The notes: generated from the sequence alone by a model not told the origin. 64,000 nucleotides of DNA from Prochlorococcus sp. AG-409-M05 (GCA_003215435.1 QCKJ01000002.1:1-64000), one strand, 5' to 3'; shown: positions 19,077-29,124, counted from the first letter of the stretch. Numbers and translations: made by a program.

Positions 19077-20021
19077 ATGACTACTTCTCGATTAACTAGT
19101 CGTCGCCGTCAAGATCAAGGCTTTAAATGGGCAAGAATTGCAATAGCAGTTCTTGCTACTGTAGGTGTTATTGATACAGGCTCAATAACTTTAAATCGCT
19201 TTGGGTGGTTAGGTGCTCTTGCTTGCCCTGGAGGTGCAGATGGTTGTAACAAGGTTCTAAATAGTTCTTGGGGCACTTTAGTTAGCACTAGTAATGGATT
19301 TGAAGTGCCTTTATCTCTATTAGGCCTTTTTGGGTACCTGCTTGTTCTTTTAATGGCAATTTTGCCCTTCCTGCCTGGTATCTCTGAGAACAAAGGACGC
19401 CTTTCACGTCAAACATGGTGGGGCTTGTTCTTTGCTACATGCGGAATGTCTGTTTTCAGCCTTATTTTGATTGGGCTGATGATTTTCAAAATCGAGGCTT
19501 TTTGTTTTTTTTGTGCTCTTTCTGCCGTTATTTCTTTAGTACTTTTTGCCCTCTGCCTAAAAGGTGGTGGATGGGATGATCCAGGGCAGTTAATTTTTCG
19601 TGGAATTCTTTTCTCTTTGGTTGTATTGCTTGGAGGACTGATTTGGTCTTCATCAGTTGATTCGAGTATTGAGAAGGTCGACCAACAACAACAAGGGATC
19701 CCTCCAGCAGTTCTTAGTCAAAGTTCAAAAGCCAAGATAGATCTTGCCATACACCTCTCTTCAACAGGTGCAGTTCAATACAGTGCTTATTGGTGCCCTC
19801 ATTGTCATGACCAGAAGGAAATGTTTGGTAAAGAGGCTGCATCAGAACTTCGAATAGTTGAATGTGCTGCAGATGGGAAAAATAACCAACGTTCACTGTG
19901 CCAGAGGAAAGGAATAGAAGGTTTTCCAACTTGGGAAATTAATGGCAACTTATATTCAGGAGTGAAGAGCTTGCAGCAATTGGCTGAGTTGAGTGAATAT
20001 TCTGGCGAGAGGAATTTTTAA
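19077..20021 (+). CDS. VKOR-thioredoxin fusion, thylakoid/periplasmic disulfide-forming enzyme
   Basis: A 314-residue membrane protein. Residues about 20-200 form the vitamin-K-epoxide-reductase domain: a first segment, a lumenal loop with the Cys pair of ACPGGADGC (about 50-58) and SSWGTL, further membrane segments, and the redox pair CFFC (about 143-146). After a linker comes a thioredoxin-like domain with WCPHC (about 238-242). Such fusions oxidise exported protein thiols and pass electrons to quinone, and are standard in cyanobacteria in place of DsbA/DsbB. The stop overlaps the 3' end of nadB by 4 nt. Confidence 0.92.
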   Translation: MTTSRLTSRRRQDQGFKWARIAIAVLATVGVIDTGSITLNRFGWLGALACPGGADGCNKVLNSSWGTLVSTSNGFEVPLSLLGLFGYLLVLLMAILPFLPGISENKGRLSRQTWWGLFFATCGMSVFSLILIGLMIFKIEAFCFFCALSAVISLVLFALCLKGGGWDDPGQLIFRGILFSLVVLLGGLIWSSSVDSSIEKVDQQQQGIPPAVLSQSSKAKIDLAIHLSSTGAVQYSAYWCPHCHDQKEMFGKEAASELRIVECAADGKNNQRSLCQRKGIEGFPTWEINGNLYSGVKSLQQLAELSEYSGERNF

Positions 20022-21688
20022 GACCTTACTGGTCTAGTAGAGAGTCCATTCCCTTTGATTTGTCTGGAATGGCATTCCCAATGTCTTTGTGACTTGGGTG
20101 CATCGGTTCTGAAATGACCTCCTCGACTTTCTGTACGGAATAAACAGGCTTCAAAAAGTAATGCGCTGGTGATTTGCCTATGACTAAGGTCTAAAAGTAA
20201 GTTCAGTTCTTGCCTGGCAGTCTCATCTAACAGATGAGACTGCTCTGGAGTTTGATTGTTTAGGAAGCATAGTAATGGATGTTCTTTTAACTGTTGAATA
20301 TCTAAATTAATATTTTCCAGTGCACCTTTCATGCCTTTTGGGCATCGATTAACACCAGCCTCATTCCAACAAAGTTTCCGAAGTGCTTCTATAGAATTCA
20401 TAAGAACTTTTGCACTTATATCTCCGGTTATCCTTTTGAAATCATAAAAAGTATGGACTATTTGTTTATTCTTAACGCCATATTTTGATGAGTTTAATTC
20501 AATTGATTCTAATTGTTTTGCGAAAACAAGGCACTCCATTAGAGAATTGCTTGCCAGTCTATTTGCACCATGTAGTCCTGTGCAGGCAACTTCCCCAACC
20601 GCATACAGCCCAGGGAGTGAAGTTGACGCATTTAAGTTGGTTGCTACTCCACCCATCCAGTAGTGAGCTGCTGGGGCTATGGGAATTACCTCTTTGAGTG
20701 GCTCTATTCCAAGCTCTCTGCAGCGTTGGAGGATAGAAGGAAACTTTGCTTCTGCAAAATTATCGGCGATTGCATTTAGTGATAGGCCTAACCGGTCAAC
20801 CTTTTGATGCTGCATTGCTTTTACTAAAGCTCTGCTCACCTGATCTCGAGTGGCTAGATCACGACCTTTTAAATTCGCTACAGGACTTGCCCCATTTTGA
20901 TCAACAATTACTGCACCTTCGCCTCTTAAAGCTTCAGAAATAAGAAATGAAGGTGCTCCATCAAGTTTGAGTGCAGTCGGATGAAATTGAACAAATTCAA
21001 GGTCTTCTATTGCTGCTCCTGCCTTCCAGGCAAGTGCAATGCCTTCACCACAGGCCTGAGCGGGATTGGTTGTATTGGCAAATAAATGCCCACCCCCTCC
21101 AGTCGCAAGGACTATTGCTCTTGCTGAAATCCAATGCAATCTCTTCCCGTCAAGTATTTGTACTCCGCAACAGCAATTTTGTTCAACCCACAATTGAGTA
21201 ACGCGAACTCCTCGTTTATGAATCACATTTGAACGTTGTTCTACTTGGTCTTGAAGGACATCAACTAGCGCTCGGCCTGTTTGATCTTTTACATGGAGCA
21301 CTCTGCGATGACTGTGAGCGGCTTCTAATGTTGTTGCAAGCGTTTTCCCATCACGATCAAACTCCATTCCAAGTTTTTGCAGCCTAGCGACACATTTAGG
21401 AGCATCTTTAACGAGTAAGCGAACGGCATCTTCATCGCAGAGGCCAGCACCTGCTTGGATCGTGTCTGCAGCATGACTTTCAGGGCTGTCTTCATTACGA
21501 GTGACCGCTGCGATACCTCCTTGAGCCCATCTGCTAGAAGAACGTCGGCTTGTATTTCTATTGAGTAAAAGTACGTTTAGGTTCGAGGGAAGCTCCAGAC
21601 AGGTCATTAATCCAGCAGCTCCCGCTCCGATGATTACGACATCCCAAGCGACTTCATGAATAGAGCTGTATTTTGTTTTGAGATTCAT
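20018..21688 (-). CDS. nadB: L-aspartate oxidase
   Basis: FAD enzyme that oxidises aspartate to iminoaspartate, the first step of NAD synthesis. The 556-residue protein has the FAD loop IIGAGAAGL, the SRWAQGGIAAV block, HRRVLHVKDQTG, EFVQFHPTAL, the active-site AAHYWMGGV and the C-terminal GLYAVGEVACTGLHGANRLASNS region (quoted in part). All key positions are present. A TTG at 21703 is possible but would start inside a hairpin, so I prefer ATG 21688. Convergent with the VKOR gene. A 27-nt hairpin lies 13 nt upstream of the start. Confidence 0.93.
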   Translation of the reverse strand: MNLKTKYSSIHEVAWDVVIIGAGAAGLMTCLELPSNLNVLLLNRNTSRRSSSRWAQGGIAAVTRNEDSPESHAADTIQAGAGLCDEDAVRLLVKDAPKCVARLQKLGMEFDRDGKTLATTLEAAHSHRRVLHVKDQTGRALVDVLQDQVEQRSNVIHKRGVRVTQLWVEQNCCCGVQILDGKRLHWISARAIVLATGGGGHLFANTTNPAQACGEGIALAWKAGAAIEDLEFVQFHPTALKLDGAPSFLISEALRGEGAVIVDQNGASPVANLKGRDLATRDQVSRALVKAMQHQKVDRLGLSLNAIADNFAEAKFPSILQRCRELGIEPLKEVIPIAPAAHYWMGGVATNLNASTSLPGLYAVGEVACTGLHGANRLASNSLMECLVFAKQLESIELNSSKYGVKNKQIVHTFYDFKRITGDISAKVLMNSIEALRKLCWNEAGVNRCPKGMKGALENINLDIQQLKEHPLLCFLNNQTPEQSHLLDETARQELNLLLDLSHRQITSALLFEACLFRTESRGGHFRTDAPKSQRHWECHSRQIKGNGLSTRPVRS

Positions 21689-21700
21689 GAAATATCTAAA

Positions 21701-21727
21701 CAAGCCATCGAAAGATCCGACGGCTTG
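21701..21727 (-). promoter_or_regulatory. Hairpin in the nadB leader
   Basis: CAAGCC (21701-21706) pairs with GGCTTG (21722-21727), and after one A/C mismatch TCG (21708-21710) pairs with CGA (21718-21720). On the nadB strand it is followed by TTTAGATATTTC and then the ATG. It could be the terminator of the DUF3120 gene upstream or a leader element for nadB. Confidence 0.45.
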
Positions 21728-21831
21728 TATGAGCTATATATGTACAAAATTTGATTACATATTCTTCAATAGGACTGTACAAGTGAGGTGACTCTAAAAC
21801 AGATGATTTGCACAACATTTTGCAGTCCTTT

Positions 21832-22509
21832 TTAGATCAGGCCACTCAAACTAGGCTGAATTAGAGCTGTCAAGAGAAATAGGCCATCTATCCATAACGT
21901 TGTAAAAAGAGCTGCACTTGCGACTAGCCAGGTTCCTTTAAAAGCTGTGGTTAGATTGGCTCTTTTGCGCATTTCTCTTGCGAGAATAATTATTACTGCT
22001 GAGGCTAGAGAAATTGATAAAAGAGGTTTTAAATTTAGAAGATTTTCAGCTGTATCTTTAAGTAGTGCAGGAGCTTCTTGAAATGAGGCTTGTACTATTT
22101 CGGGCCATTTACTCATTACCCCTGTCGGCAGCATTAATAAGTCTGTAAAGGCTGTTCCAAGAAGACACGCTAAATAAAAAGAAGATCCAACTCTCCAGCG
22201 AGTTCTCAGTCCTAATAAGGCAAGGGGAAGAGCTATAGATTCAACAGGGAGGTGCCAGACAGGATAGGCTCTTAGCCACCCCCAGAAAAGACATCCGCCT
22301 AACCAGCTACCACTAACTCCTACCAAAAGCGATCCAGCTTCAGCCCACTTTTCCTTGCCAAAATGGACTAGACAAATACCAGTTGAAAGTATAACTATTG
22401 TAAAAAGGCAGGCTGATACTGGCTGAAGGCGTACCCATGGTGCTTGGAGAAAGACCGGAAGCACAACCAATGCACTTGCCCAAAATTGCAAGGTGCGAGG
22501 ATTGGACAA
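21832..22509 (-). CDS. DUF3120 polytopic membrane protein
   Basis: A 225-residue integral membrane protein with about six hydrophobic segments. It contains the order seen in the cyanobacterial DUF3120 family: FLQAPWVR near the start, GCLFWGWLRAYPVWHLP in the middle and a GTAFTDLLMLPTGVM segment. The role is unknown. The start appears to be TTG at 22509. It lies in the same direction as nadB, 143 nt upstream of it, and divergent from uppP. Confidence 0.72.
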   Translation of the reverse strand: MSNPRTLQFWASALVVLPVFLQAPWVRLQPVSACLFTIVILSTGICLVHFGKEKWAEAGSLLVGVSGSWLGGCLFWGWLRAYPVWHLPVESIALPLALLGLRTRWRVGSSFYLACLLGTAFTDLLMLPTGVMSKWPEIVQASFQEAPALLKDTAENLLNLKPLLSISLASAVIIILAREMRKRANLTTAFKGTWLVASAALFTTLWIDGLFLLTALIQPSLSGLI

Positions 22510-22733
22510 GTAAGCCTCATCTTTTCCTTCTAGAGTTTGTTGTGCGGTTGAGTTGATCAGGGTTTTTTAGACAAGAATGTGATCTTTCCAATGGATGGTG
22601 TAGTTGGATCATGTCGTCCAAACTATCCAAGGAACCTTGACAATGGACCTTAAAAGATGAAGCCCATTTGATTGAATTTGGACATGATGATCAATTGTTG
22701 GCAATAGCTTGCCAGAGTGAGAGGATCTATTTG

Positions 22734-23594
22734 ATGAATTCCCTTGATTCAGTACCAGGATTGTTAGAACTCTGTTGGAAATATATAGTTCTTGGGGCAA
22801 TACAGGGCCTTACTGAATTTCTTCCAATTAGCAGTACTGCACATCTTAAAGTTGTGCCAGTTCTTCTAGGGTGGAGAGACCCTGGTCTATCAGTATCTGC
22901 GGTTATTCAGTTAGGTAGCATTCTTGCGGTAATTGCATACTTCTGGAATGAATTAAAGCTTGTTGTAAAGGGGTTTGAGAACGGAATCCGAAAGGGTACT
23001 TGGCGGGAACCAGATTCAAGCTTGAGTTTGGCGATATGTATAGGGACTGTCCCAATCGTGCTCGCAGGAATGGCCGTCAAGTTGTTTTGGCCTGACTATC
23101 AGGATTCGATCTTCCGTAGTATCCCTTCCATAGCATTGGTATCAATTTTAATGGCTGTTTTGTTAGCTTTTGCAGAGAGAAAGGGGCTTAGAACTAAGTC
23201 AATTCAAGAAGTTCGAGGTTTTGATGGATTAATTGTTGGACTAGGGCAGGTACTTGCTTTGGTGCCAGGAGTGTCCCGCTCAGGAATAACCTTGACAACA
23301 GCTTTGATGAATAGTTGGAAACGAGAAGATGCCGCAAGATTCTCGTTTTTACTTGGCATTCCAGCAATTACCCTTGCTGGTCTGGTTGAATTAAAGAATG
23401 CTTTTAAGACTCCTTCTTTTTTAGAATTAGTGCCACTTTTTCTTGGAGTAACAACTTCAGCATTGATTTCATGGCTTGCTATTGATTGGCTTTTGAAGTT
23501 TCTTCAGCGGAATAATGCTTGGATTTTTGTTTTATATAGGTTAATTTTTGGTTTTGCTTTATTGGGTTGGTGGAGCCGTTATCTATCAAACTGA
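22734..23594 (+). CDS. uppP: Undecaprenyl-diphosphatase
   Basis: Removes a phosphate from undecaprenyl diphosphate so the lipid carrier can be reused for peptidoglycan. The 286-residue membrane protein has the two family signatures: EFLPISSTAHL near the N-terminus and PGVSRSGITL in the middle, with about eight hydrophobic helices. An upstream in-frame ATG (22668) would add 22 polar residues, so ATG 22734 (MNSLDS) fits better. The TIGR03279 gene follows after 21 nt. Confidence 0.92.
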   Translation: MNSLDSVPGLLELCWKYIVLGAIQGLTEFLPISSTAHLKVVPVLLGWRDPGLSVSAVIQLGSILAVIAYFWNELKLVVKGFENGIRKGTWREPDSSLSLAICIGTVPIVLAGMAVKLFWPDYQDSIFRSIPSIALVSILMAVLLAFAERKGLRTKSIQEVRGFDGLIVGLGQVLALVPGVSRSGITLTTALMNSWKREDAARFSFLLGIPAITLAGLVELKNAFKTPSFLELVPLFLGVTTSALISWLAIDWLLKFLQRNNAWIFVLYRLIFGFALLGWWSRYLSN

Positions 23595-23615
23595 ATTAAC
23601 AGAGAGATATATCAA

Positions 23616-25013
23616 GTGTGGAATGAACTCTCACCTGGGTTGGTCTCAACTCAACAAAATAACGGCTTTTTGCCTGGAGAGCCAAACCCTGCTGAAGTTT
23701 CCTTGGTAGAAGAAGGTTCGATAGCTGAAGAGTTGGGTTTTGAACCTGGCGACAAGTTGATAAGTATTAATGGGGTTCGGCCAAGGGATTTAATTGATTA
23801 TCAATATCTTTTAGCAGAGGAGGAGTTATGTCTTGAGGTTGTTGATTCAAAAGGTGTATTCCATACAGTTCAGTTTGAAAAAGATCCAGACAATAACCTT
23901 GGCTTGGTTTTTACAGAAGCGTTATTTGATGGGTTGATTCAATGTAATAACAAATGTCCCTTTTGCTTTATTGATCAACAACCTACTGGAAAACGAAAAA
24001 GTCTTTATTTAAAAGACGATGATTATCGCTTGAGCTTCTTATATGGATCATATTTGACTTTAACTAATCTTACTAAAAAAGACTGGGATAGGATTGAGAG
24101 CCAGAGACTGTCACCTCTATTTGTTTCAGTACATGCAACCGATCCTGACCTGCGGACGTCTTTGCTTCAGAACCCTCGTGCCGCTTTGTTGCCTAATCAA
24201 TTGAAATGGTTTGATGAACGAGATCTTCAGATACATGCACAAGTTGTTGTTTGTCCCGGATTGAATGATGGCGATGCTTTAGAAAAAACTTTGAGGGATC
24301 TTGCCCGCTTTGGGAATGGGGATTGGCCTGCGGTATTGTCAATTGCGGTTGTCCCAGTTGGGTTGACTCGGTTTAGGCCTAAAGCAGATGGACTTCTGCC
24401 AGTTAGTCCAAAGTGTGCAAGAGAAGTAATTTCTCAGGTTGAGAAAATTCAGCAAGAGTTGCAAGTTTCTTTAGGCACTCGTTTGGTTTGGCTTTCAGAT
24501 GAATGGTATTTGATAGCAGGTCAAATGCTTCCTGCTCGAAGCGCATATGAGGATCTACCACAACAAGAGAATGGTGTTGGCAGTATTAGGGCTTTTTTGG
24601 AGTCGATGAAAGAAGCAACGGATTATTTACCAAAAAAATTAGTTATGCCTAGGACTTGTAGTTGGGTTGTTGGCAAGTTAGTTGAGGAAGCATTGGAACC
24701 GGTGTGTGCACGACTGAATTCTATAAATGGCTTGCAATTACGATTATTTGGTCTGCCTAGTTGCTACTGGGGGCAAGAACAAGTCGTGACTGGTTTGCTC
24801 ACTGGGCAAGACCTTATTCAGGGTCTAAAGCAGGCTGATCTTGGTGAAGAGTTACTCCTGCCGAAAGTTATGCTGCGTCATGATAAGCCTGTCTTTTTGG
24901 ATGATATGACTTTGAATGAACTGCAGGAATCTCTGAAGGTACCAATTCGAATTGTGAATGGAGCGGCTGACATCGTGTCTGCTGCTATTGGAGTTGTTGG
25001 CAAAACTTCCTAA
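23616..25013 (+). CDS. TIGR03279 radical-SAM-like Fe-S protein with PDZ domain
   Basis: A 465-residue protein of a cyanobacteria-wide family described as a putative Fe-S oxidoreductase. Residues about 28-90 form a PDZ-like domain (GSIAEELGFEPGDKLISING, LIDYQYLLAE). The cluster motif CNNKCPFCFID follows at about 110-120, then a DUF512-type region (VVPVGLTRFR). The spacing C-x3-C-x2-C is that of radical SAM enzymes. Substrate is unknown. The GTG start at 23616 is supported by its distance from uppP. Confidence 0.83.
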   Translation: MWNELSPGLVSTQQNNGFLPGEPNPAEVSLVEEGSIAEELGFEPGDKLISINGVRPRDLIDYQYLLAEEELCLEVVDSKGVFHTVQFEKDPDNNLGLVFTEALFDGLIQCNNKCPFCFIDQQPTGKRKSLYLKDDDYRLSFLYGSYLTLTNLTKKDWDRIESQRLSPLFVSVHATDPDLRTSLLQNPRAALLPNQLKWFDERDLQIHAQVVVCPGLNDGDALEKTLRDLARFGNGDWPAVLSIAVVPVGLTRFRPKADGLLPVSPKCAREVISQVEKIQQELQVSLGTRLVWLSDEWYLIAGQMLPARSAYEDLPQQENGVGSIRAFLESMKEATDYLPKKLVMPRTCSWVVGKLVEEALEPVCARLNSINGLQLRLFGLPSCYWGQEQVVTGLLTGQDLIQGLKQADLGEELLLPKVMLRHDKPVFLDDMTLNELQESLKVPIRIVNGAADIVSAAIGVVGKTS

Positions 25014-25037
25014 GCTCCTACCAGGATTCAAATTGCT

Positions 25038-26738
25038 GTGCTAGGTATTAGGCTCAAAACCTTTTTGATTGCAAGTTTTCTGCTTCCTGGATTGCCTTCA
25101 GGGATGGCTCAGGAAACTTCTTATCGAGAGACCTCCTCTCATCCTAGTGACTTCTCTGTTTGGGAAATTAGAGGTTTTGAAAGTTATTCCTTCAATCAAC
25201 TTTCTTCTTCTCAGCTAATTAATACCTACCGGCACATAAGTCAAAGAGGTAATGATTTATTTTCAGGTCTAGATCCATTATATAGTCAATCATATGCAGC
25301 TTTGTCAAAGGCTGATACAGATAAACGCAAAGATAGTTTTAGGAAAACAATTGCTAAGAAAAATTTGCCTTTAACAATTGAAGAAGTTGAGAAATTAGTA
25401 GAGAAGAATAACCCTTCCCTGCAAGCATTATCTCTACAGGTTGAACAGGCTAAGTCAAAGCTATTAGCAGCAATATCTTCTTGGTATCCAACCATTGACT
25501 TGACCGCGAATGGATTGCCTCAGTATTTGGTAGGAGATCAGTACAGTAACCCTGATTATTCAGCTAACCCTGAAACAAGAAGCAGTCAATGGAAAACCGC
25601 ATTTTCTGCCAAAGTCAAATGGAACTTAATTGATCCAGCTCGAGCTCCCCAAATTGCTTCTGCGAGAGATAACTTAGAAAAATCTAGAGAGTCTTATCAG
25701 ATTAAATTACGAGATTTACGTTTAGAGGCTTTAATACGTTTTTTTGAATTGCAACGAGCAGATAGAGGCGTAACTATTTCTCAAAAGTCTCGTCAGGTTT
25801 CACGCATTAGCTTAGATGATGCAAAAATCAAATTTAAGGCTGGAGTTGCAAGTAAATTTGAAGTGCTTGAGGCAGAAACACAACTTTCTAGAGATCAAAG
25901 GAATTTAAATAAAAGTTTGAGAGATCAAATGATTGCGCAAAATGCACTTTCAGTACTTCTTGAACTTCCTCCAAATGTCGTTCCAGTTTCTTCAAGTAGG
26001 CTAAGAGCAATAGGCAAATGGAAAACATCATTGGAAGAAAGTATTACATCTGCCTATACATATAGAGAAGAACTTGATCGACTCATTCTTGATATTTCGA
26101 TTAATAATAGCAAGGCAAATGAAGCTTTAGCTGCTATTCAACCTGTTTTTAGCTTGGAAAACACCTTCAGTACTTCACGAACTCAAGGACAGCTACGTGT
26201 AGTTGAACCTATAGAAAAAGATTATAGTTATGAGGCAAGTAATACTATTGGAATAACAGCAAGCTGGAGAGTTTTCGATGGAGGAAATGCAAGGGCTCTC
26301 TATAGATTTAATAAGCAAAAAGCTAAGGAAGTTGAATACAGCATGGTTTCTGAAAGAGGTAAGATTCGTCAGGAGGTTGAGGAGAGTTATCTGAATCTTC
26401 GTGCAGCCACACAGGATATTATGACCACAAAACGTGAAGTTTTGAGTCAAAGGGAAGTCTTGCGTTTATCTAGGTTGAGATACAAGGCAGGAGTTTCAAA
26501 TCAACGGGAAGTGGTTAATAGTCAAAGGGATTTAACACTGGCCGAGGTGAATTATGCAGATGCGATTTCTAGTTACAACATTAGTCTTGCACAATTGAGA
26601 AGACGAACTGGATTAGATGCAATCAAGGCATGTGGGGCCTTAGGTGTTAGTGAAATTGGTTTAGACAGAGAAAGCAGAGTTGACTCACATATGGAGGATC
26701 TTTCAATCGGATCTCCTTGTCATGACTCTGTTATTTAA
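25038..26738 (+). CDS. TolC-family outer-membrane efflux protein
   Basis: A 566-residue protein with an N-terminal signal peptide (hydrophobic core FLIASFLLPGLPSG, probable cleavage near MAQE). Two OEP repeats of long amphipathic helices follow, at about 115-325 and 345-535. TolC trimers form the outer-membrane and periplasmic channel for type I secretion and tripartite pumps. No membrane-fusion protein or pump is encoded next to it here. The start is GTG 25038. Between signal peptide and first repeat lie about 85 residues that I do not recognise. Confidence 0.88.
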   Translation: MLGIRLKTFLIASFLLPGLPSGMAQETSYRETSSHPSDFSVWEIRGFESYSFNQLSSSQLINTYRHISQRGNDLFSGLDPLYSQSYAALSKADTDKRKDSFRKTIAKKNLPLTIEEVEKLVEKNNPSLQALSLQVEQAKSKLLAAISSWYPTIDLTANGLPQYLVGDQYSNPDYSANPETRSSQWKTAFSAKVKWNLIDPARAPQIASARDNLEKSRESYQIKLRDLRLEALIRFFELQRADRGVTISQKSRQVSRISLDDAKIKFKAGVASKFEVLEAETQLSRDQRNLNKSLRDQMIAQNALSVLLELPPNVVPVSSSRLRAIGKWKTSLEESITSAYTYREELDRLILDISINNSKANEALAAIQPVFSLENTFSTSRTQGQLRVVEPIEKDYSYEASNTIGITASWRVFDGGNARALYRFNKQKAKEVEYSMVSERGKIRQEVEESYLNLRAATQDIMTTKREVLSQREVLRLSRLRYKAGVSNQREVVNSQRDLTLAEVNYADAISSYNISLAQLRRRTGLDAIKACGALGVSEIGLDRESRVDSHMEDLSIGSPCHDSVI

Positions 26739-26746
26739 GGTAATTC

Positions 26747-27562
26747 ATGAACAAGAAAATTTTAACTAGCTCTTTAAGTATTTCTCAGATAAATGAAGTC
26801 AACAAGCTCTTGGACCACGTTGCCAAAAGACAATGTGACGACTTTGGTAACAGTTATTCTGATGTAAAGCCAGATGGAACTCTCATTACTAATTGTGATA
26901 AGTGGAGTGATAAAACAATTGTGCGAGGCCTTGGGAAAATCACAGAGAACGAGGGTGTACTTAGTGAGGAAGGTAACAAATTAGTTCCAAGCACATCAGC
27001 ATATTGGGTTGTTGACCCTTTGGATGGGACGACAAATTTTGCAGCAGGCATTCCTTATTGGGCAATATCTGTAGCTCGATTTGTTGAGGGTCAACCACAA
27101 TCCGCTTTTTTGGATGTACCTGCATTAGGCCAAAGAATAGTTGCTATAAGAGGTAAAGGTGTTTGGCGAAATGGACAACTCTTAAATATTCAGAGCATGC
27201 CCAGTGCTACTAGCGAATGCATTTCTTTATGCAGCCGCTCAATAAGAGTTTTGCAGCGTAAACCTGACAAGCCTTTCCCAGGCAAAATCAGATTACTTGG
27301 TGTGGCTAGTCTGAACCTTGTGAGTGTTGCTATGGGCCAGACAGTTGCAGCTTTAGAAGCTACTCCAAAGATTTGGGACTTGGCATCATCATGGTTAGTC
27401 CTCTCTGAGTTGCAGTGCCCTGTGAGATGGTTAGATGCAGATCCTGCAAAGTTAAAAGCAGGCCAGGATTTGTCTGAGGCAGCTTTTCCGGTGTTGGCTG
27501 CTTCCTCTAAAGATGAACTTAATCGGTTGCTCCCTTGGGGTGAGGCTTTAATGAGAACTTGA
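26747..27562 (+). CDS. Inositol-monophosphatase-family phosphatase
   Basis: A 271-residue Mg-dependent sugar-phosphatase fold. Metal-binding residues are visible in VLSEE (Glu-Glu, about 66-70), WVVDPLDGTTNF (about 86-97) and the late WDLASSWLVL. Substrate could be inositol phosphate, histidinol phosphate or a nucleotide such as PAP. The three are not separable by eye. PAP would fit a CysH-type PAPS reductase in this genome, but that is speculation. It lies 8 nt behind the TolC gene. Confidence 0.85.
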   Translation: MNKKILTSSLSISQINEVNKLLDHVAKRQCDDFGNSYSDVKPDGTLITNCDKWSDKTIVRGLGKITENEGVLSEEGNKLVPSTSAYWVVDPLDGTTNFAAGIPYWAISVARFVEGQPQSAFLDVPALGQRIVAIRGKGVWRNGQLLNIQSMPSATSECISLCSRSIRVLQRKPDKPFPGKIRLLGVASLNLVSVAMGQTVAALEATPKIWDLASSWLVLSELQCPVRWLDADPAKLKAGQDLSEAAFPVLAASSKDELNRLLPWGEALMRT

Positions 27563-27730
27563 TCTATTGCCGTTTAATAACTTTCGATGGAGCTTATTGT
27601 GAAAGTCCGATTTTTTGAGCTTCTGACTCTTTCTATAGATTTGTAATTATTACCTAAATAGACAATGAGACATGAATGGGAAGTTAAGACCACCTTACGG
27701 CTAGCGTTCTACTAGTGGTTTAACAGAAAA

Positions 27731-28666
27731 GTGAGCAATCGCTTTCGAAGACAAGTCAGATGGCTAGTTGTAAGTTTATGGCGAGCTTATGAACGCTGGA
27801 CGAAATGCGATTGTGTTGATTTGAGTGCTGCTTTTGCCTATTACACACTTCAGTCATTTTTTCCCATTTTGTTGATATCTCTGTCAGTGGCATCTTGGTT
27901 TTTGGGAAGAGAGACTGGATTAGACCAAAAAATAATTGATTTAGCTGCGCAGGCATTACCTCCTTCTGTTGTGGGGTTGGTTGAGACCACTTTGACCAAG
28001 CTTGTAAAACAGGGCTTTGGTGCTGGATTACTTGGTGCTGTGTTTCTTATGGTCACTGCAGGTAATGCTTATTTAACTCTTCAACGTGGTGCTGACAGAC
28101 TTTGGCAGGATGTTCTGCCTAAGCCTGTCGCACCTACTCCCTGGAAAATGCAGGCATTTAGGTTTTTACGTACTCGTATAGAAGCATTTGTTGTTGTACT
28201 TCTAGTAGGTGTTTTGGTTGTTGTAGATCAGATCAGCACCAATTTACGAATGATCCCATTGGCGGTATTTGACGAATTAACTCGAGCCACCCCATGGCTT
28301 GCGGAATTGTTGAATCAAGTTCCAGTTTTACAAGTCGGTCAATTTGTGGTTCCTCTCCTTTGTCTCTCTGGAATGGCATTGTTATTGCAAGCCTTATTGC
28401 CAAGTCGACGTGTCCCTATTCGGCCACTTATCCCAGGTGCATTTTTAATTGGTACGGTTTTGACTGTTCTTAATTTGGCTGTGAGCCGAAGCATTTTTTC
28501 TCTTGGGTCACGCTTTCAGGCCTATGGTTTCATTGGAGGAGTTTTAGTATTAACTCTTTGGGTTTGGATGATTGGCGTAGTTATTTACTATGGCCAGTGT
28601 TGGAGTGTTGTTTTGGCAAGCATGACTCGTGGCTCACGAATTGCCCCAAGTTCTTTGAAGAGATGA
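27731..28666 (+). CDS. YihY/BrkB-family membrane protein
   Basis: A 311-residue inner-membrane protein with about six hydrophobic segments. It has the family-typical opening: a basic N-terminus, then LSAAFAYYTLQSFFPILL, and a later GAFLIGTVLTVLNLAVS with FIGGVLVLTLWVWM. Once misnamed ribonuclease BN, the family's function is unresolved. GTG start at 27731 follows a 168-nt gap with no gene. Confidence 0.88.
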   Translation: MSNRFRRQVRWLVVSLWRAYERWTKCDCVDLSAAFAYYTLQSFFPILLISLSVASWFLGRETGLDQKIIDLAAQALPPSVVGLVETTLTKLVKQGFGAGLLGAVFLMVTAGNAYLTLQRGADRLWQDVLPKPVAPTPWKMQAFRFLRTRIEAFVVVLLVGVLVVVDQISTNLRMIPLAVFDELTRATPWLAELLNQVPVLQVGQFVVPLLCLSGMALLLQALLPSRRVPIRPLIPGAFLIGTVLTVLNLAVSRSIFSLGSRFQAYGFIGGVLVLTLWVWMIGVVIYYGQCWSVVLASMTRGSRIAPSSLKR

Positions 28667-28770
28667 ACTCATAACCATGCAATAAGAAGTTTCTTGGCTC
28701 CTGATTAATGTCTTACATGAGTTTGTCTCAAGGCCTCTATCTTTATAGTTACTTGTTCTCTCATAGTTGA

Positions 28771-29124
28771 ATGGGACGTCCCTCTCCTGTCCTTTGGTTG
28801 GCGTTGCTTCTGCTTCTGCTTTTGCCTACGGCTGCTGGGAGGGTTTTGCTTGATATAGCTGGTGGTTTGATGCTGGCTGCATTCCTTATCCCTTTGCTAC
28901 TAACAGGGGTCGGTTGGCTTGGCTGGCGTGCACTTCAAGCACGCTTAATTACGTGTTCTGTTTGTGGGGCAAGTACCTTTTCAAATACAGGTAGTTGCCC
29001 TGTTTGCGGATCATCGATGACAAAGAAGAGTAGTTCGACTTCTTCTGATTCTCAGGGAGGTGAATTTCCTCCCGCAAGCTCAGCAACAATTGATGTAGAT
29101 GCTACCAATGTTGATGAGTCTTAG
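28771..29124 (+). CDS. Membrane-anchored zinc-ribbon protein
   Basis: A 117-residue protein. It has two N-terminal hydrophobic stretches (about 8-22 and 28-50), then a compact zinc ribbon with two Cys-x2-Cys knuckles (CSVCGAS at about 62 and CPVCGSS at about 76), then a Ser/Asp-rich disordered tail. It probably faces the cytoplasm from a membrane hairpin. I do not recognise a named family or function. Confidence 0.65.
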   Translation: MGRPSPVLWLALLLLLLLPTAAGRVLLDIAGGLMLAAFLIPLLLTGVGWLGWRALQARLITCSVCGASTFSNTGSCPVCGSSMTKKSSSTSSDSQGGEFPPASSATIDVDATNVDES

